Positions 20,365 through 27,210 of a DNA stretch of 27,210 nucleotides are shown in pieces. The notes under the pieces are model-generated. The model did no database searches and was not told the origin of the DNA. It worked only from the letters and a program-made list of their open reading frames with translations. The translations under genes were made by a program, and so were the position numbers. The stretch is taken from NCBI GenBank assembly GCA_001642005.1, contig LWCA01000444.1, forward strand, positions 1 through 27,210. Reading direction: 5' to 3'. Position 1 is the first letter of the stretch, and each line of letters begins with the position of its first letter. The stretch comes from Intoshia linei. Taxonomy: Eukaryota; Orthonectida; Rhopaluridae.

Positions 20365-21100
20365 AAAATTAGCTTGTGTCTTTTTAAATTTATCATCCAA
20401 TTCTTCGTGGCTGTTTTTCTCCGTCTAGTTTAATTTTACCCTATATTTATCAAATATAACCATTTTCAATAATTTTATTTTTTAATATCTAAATTTATTT
20501 CAATTCTAAAATTATATAGAAAATGGAACAATTGCGATTATTTTGTACCACCTTATAATCAATATATACTTTATATATTCATATATTATGCTAAATGATA
20601 TATAATGATTATTATCATAAATTTGAAATACAATTAATACTCTGTGTCTGACTTAAATTCTGAGATCATCAAGGTTAAAAGTATTGATTTCAATTTGATC
20701 TTTTCATACGATAATTTTTTTTGTTGATTCAAATTTATTTGACTATTATTATTACATTATATTTGTATAGTATTGTAATTATATAAATATATATACTTTG
20801 TAGGGTCATTTTATTGAATAAAAAATTTTTATTTAAATTGCTGAATTATATTCATTATTTAAATGTCTACTTTTCGAATAAAGTGAGCGTTTAGATCAGG
20901 ACCTTGACGGGTACGAGATCTCATAATTCAAGTGTCATAAAATAATAATAAAAAAAGATAAATAATAAATGGTCAAGTAAAATAAGTGATCAATGTCCAC
21001 TGGACACTTATTTTAATACAGTGCAATATATTAAAGTGATTGATAATATACACACCAATAAAGTTGCATTCTAAAAGTCTTAATGTATATGTAATATTTC
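20365..21100. promoter_or_regulatory. Divergent intergenic region, GCH1/NVL
   Basis: About 735 nt between the GCH1 and NVL start codons. It is very AT-rich, with stretches of tatata and ataataata. It must hold both promoters. I see no exon beyond the possible 5' extension of GCH1 up to about 20430, and no recognisable regulatory site. Confidence 0.4.
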
Positions 21101-25924
<4,824 letters not shown>

Positions 25925-26005
25925 ACCTTAAAATTTACTAAAACTACGTATTACCATTACTATAGATTTAAAAACAAAGAGTTTTTAAAATTACATTTCA
26001 ACAAA
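25925..26005 (+). promoter_or_regulatory. Short NVL-cornichon intercistronic spacer with acceptor-like site
   Basis: 81 nt between the NVL stop and cornichon start. It contains tttactaaaac (branch-like) and a pyrimidine-containing run ending in ctatag at 25965, 40 nt before the ATG. This could be a trans-splice acceptor or simply the 3' end of a 5'-UTR intron. Confidence 0.4.
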
Positions 26006-26597
26006 ATGATAATATCTGCAGGTATTGCTTACACTCTGTGTTTAATAATTGTTGCAATTTTGATATTTTTTGTTATATTTCACGTAAGACCCACATGAAA
26101 TATTTTTAAACTTTTTCCAGATCATAACTTTCGATGAATTAAACGTCGACTACAAGAATCCCATCGACTACTGTAAAACTCTAAACCCAGTAATAAAAAT
26201 AGTATTCTATTCAACCGTTTTAGCTTGTTATACCGGAATATGCGCTTCATTTCTCAATAATGCTAATTCTTGGATTAAGTGAAGAGTATTTTTCTGTCTT
26301 CTTCAACGTACCGATTGCATTATACCACATTTTAAAGTAATTAAGTTAAATATTTAACCTACGTTATTCATTAATCATTTAGATACAGTCGAAGAACACC
26401 GTTGTGCGGGTATGGTGTTTATGATCCCACCAGAATTTTATTATCACGAGAAATGAAGATATCACAGATGGAGGGCTGGATTAAACTAGTATTCTTTCTC
26501 ATGTGTTTCTTTTACTACATGTACAGGTTTTTTATATTTTAATTTTTTATAATTGATTATTCATAGCATGATCTACTGTTTTGCATTCGAAGGATAA
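26006..26597 (+). CDS. CNIH: Cornichon-family ER cargo receptor
   Basis: Five exons: 26006-26083, 26121-26189, 26224-26336, 26383-26526 and 26567-26597. They total 435 nt, 144 aa, exactly the usual cornichon length. Introns are 34-46 nt. The family signature FHIITFDELNVDYKNPIDYC leads to KTLNPLVIPEY, then FFNVPIALYHILKY, YGVYDPTRI, EGWIKLVFFLMCFFYYMY and SMIY. Three to four hydrophobic segments are visible. Cornichons bind transmembrane cargo (growth-factor precursors, AMPA receptors) for COPII export from the ER. Ignoring the 34-nt second intron gives an in-frame stop, so the gene can look broken but is not. The start codon is 81 nt after the NVL stop. An AATAAA at 26628 lies just before the convergent RING stop. 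Confidence 0.95.
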
Positions 26598-26634
26598 AAT
26601 TTAAATCACCATAAATATTTTGAATTAAATAAAT

Positions 26635-26836
26635 TTAATTTTTACAGGAGTTATGAGGACAGTCTTCAGATTCAACTTCCCAAATTTTTTTACATATAGG
26701 GCAATGCATAGACGACCTTGTCCAAGTGTTTATGCAGCATTTGTGAAACACGTGACGGCAAATTCCCCAATTAATATTGCATTCCAAACACTTGGTTTCA
26801 TCAGTCGAGCATTCAATACAGCTTTCCAATAATGAC
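26635..26836 (-). CDS. RBX/RNF7-type RING-H2 protein, last exon
   Basis: The last exon begins after a tttag acceptor (26838-26837) and encodes SLLESCIECSTDETKCLECN, then INWGICRHVFHKCCINTWTR, SSMHCPICKKIWEVE and a short Cys-containing tail. The ESCIEC pair, CxxxWGxCxHxFHxxCxxxW and CPxC-x-x-x-W order match the RING-H2 of RBX proteins, catalytic partners of cullins. CPIC (Cys, not Asp, as last ligand) points to RNF7/RBX2 rather than RBX1; an APC11 relative is less likely. The first Cys pair (CAIC in relatives) and the cullin-binding strand must lie upstream. A candidate exon on the minus strand from about 27040 to 26922 (LASNEQLWYIRLWYIFDK) joins in phase but lacks the Cys pair, so the 5' structure is unresolved. 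ATTAAA overlaps the stop. Confidence 0.75.
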
Positions 26837-27210
26837 CTAAATGCATTAAAATTTAGTAGATAAATAGATTTACAATGATCTACATGTCATTTGTGTAGTT
26901 TTATAAAACATGGTTAATTACTTGTCAAATATGTACCACAAACGTATATACCAAAGCTGCTCATTAGAAGCAAGCTTATTATTTTTTGAGCTCACATTAC
27001 TCTTTGAGCATTTTAAATGAAATGTGAAATTAACAATACTTAAATTTTAAAACCAAAAATTAAATTATGGTTAAGTTAAAGCTGTCAGATTAAAAACGTA
27101 CTCATATTACTTAGTTACAAAATTATAATGTTGAATTGGAATTTTAAAAGTTTTTTGTTTTAAACTATATAAAATACAATTGTAAATTAAAATTTAATTT
27201 AAATATTTTA
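26837..27210. other. Upstream part of the RING gene, unresolved, to window end
   Basis: Contains a candidate exon for the RING gene (about 27040-26922, minus strand) with a GT donor at 26921-26920, giving an 85-nt intron. The rest is AT-rich with no feature recognised. Confidence 0.3.

Noticed and set aside
26190-26280. Cornichon looked like a pseudogene with an in-frame stop and frameshift
   Set aside because: A 34-nt GT-AG intron (26190-26223) restores the LNPLVIPEY motif, the normal spacing and the full 144-aa length.

Overview
This is AT-rich nuclear DNA from an animal. Genes have GT-AG introns, and several products are animal-type: an FHL-like LIM protein, mitoribosomal protein MRPS31, HSDL2, GTP cyclohydrolase I, NVL, TBC1D22 and cornichon. 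Most introns I can define are only 31-46 nt; the few long ones are mostly filled with transposon debris. Every stop codon assigned is TAA. This fits a small or reduced, fast-evolving invertebrate (orthonectid-like, flatworm-like or similar), but I cannot fix the taxon by eye. Exon models below were made by hand from splice signals, family similarity and reading-frame closure.

Layout. 1-0.9 kb: 3' end of an FHL-like LIM gene (+). 0.9-3.8 kb: no host gene; a Ty3/gypsy-like reverse-transcriptase scrap (-) and a dispersed repeat. 3.8-4.9 kb: GNB1L (-). 5.1-9.6 kb: a 13-exon coiled-coil gene of unknown family (+), whose fifth intron holds a decayed transposon gene (-). 9.6-10.5 kb: MRPS31 (-). 10.65-14.15 kb: HSDL2 (+), whose last intron carries two hAT elements with target-site duplications. 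14.2-16.0 kb: TBC1D22 Rab-GAP (-). 16.5-17.3 kb: a DHHC-family protein with a degenerate catalytic motif (-). 17.3-19.4 kb: repeats and a Tc1 transposase remnant. 19.45-20.4 kb: GTP cyclohydrolase I (-). 21.1-25.9 kb: NVL, a double AAA ATPase (+). 26.0-26.6 kb: cornichon (+). 26.6-26.8 kb and beyond: an RBX/RNF7-type RING gene (-), with its 5' end unresolved.

Gene relations. The genes do not form one pathway; they are packed housekeeping genes. Three convergent pairs (coiled-coil/MRPS31, HSDL2/TBC1D22, cornichon/RING) have stop codons only 22-62 nt apart. In eight of eleven genes an AATAAA or ATTAAA overlaps or abuts the stop codon, so 3' UTRs should be very short. GNB1L/coiled-coil and MRPS31/HSDL2 are divergent pairs with 113-161 nt between start codons. 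NVL and cornichon are head-to-tail, 81 nt apart, with an acceptor-like site between them, as in a small trans-spliced operon. The items most worth a second look are the DHHC protein with Phe-Tyr-His-Ser in place of Asp-His-His-Cys, the stop-codon/poly(A) fusion, the tiny introns and 5-17 nt first coding exons, and the orphan coiled-coil gene.
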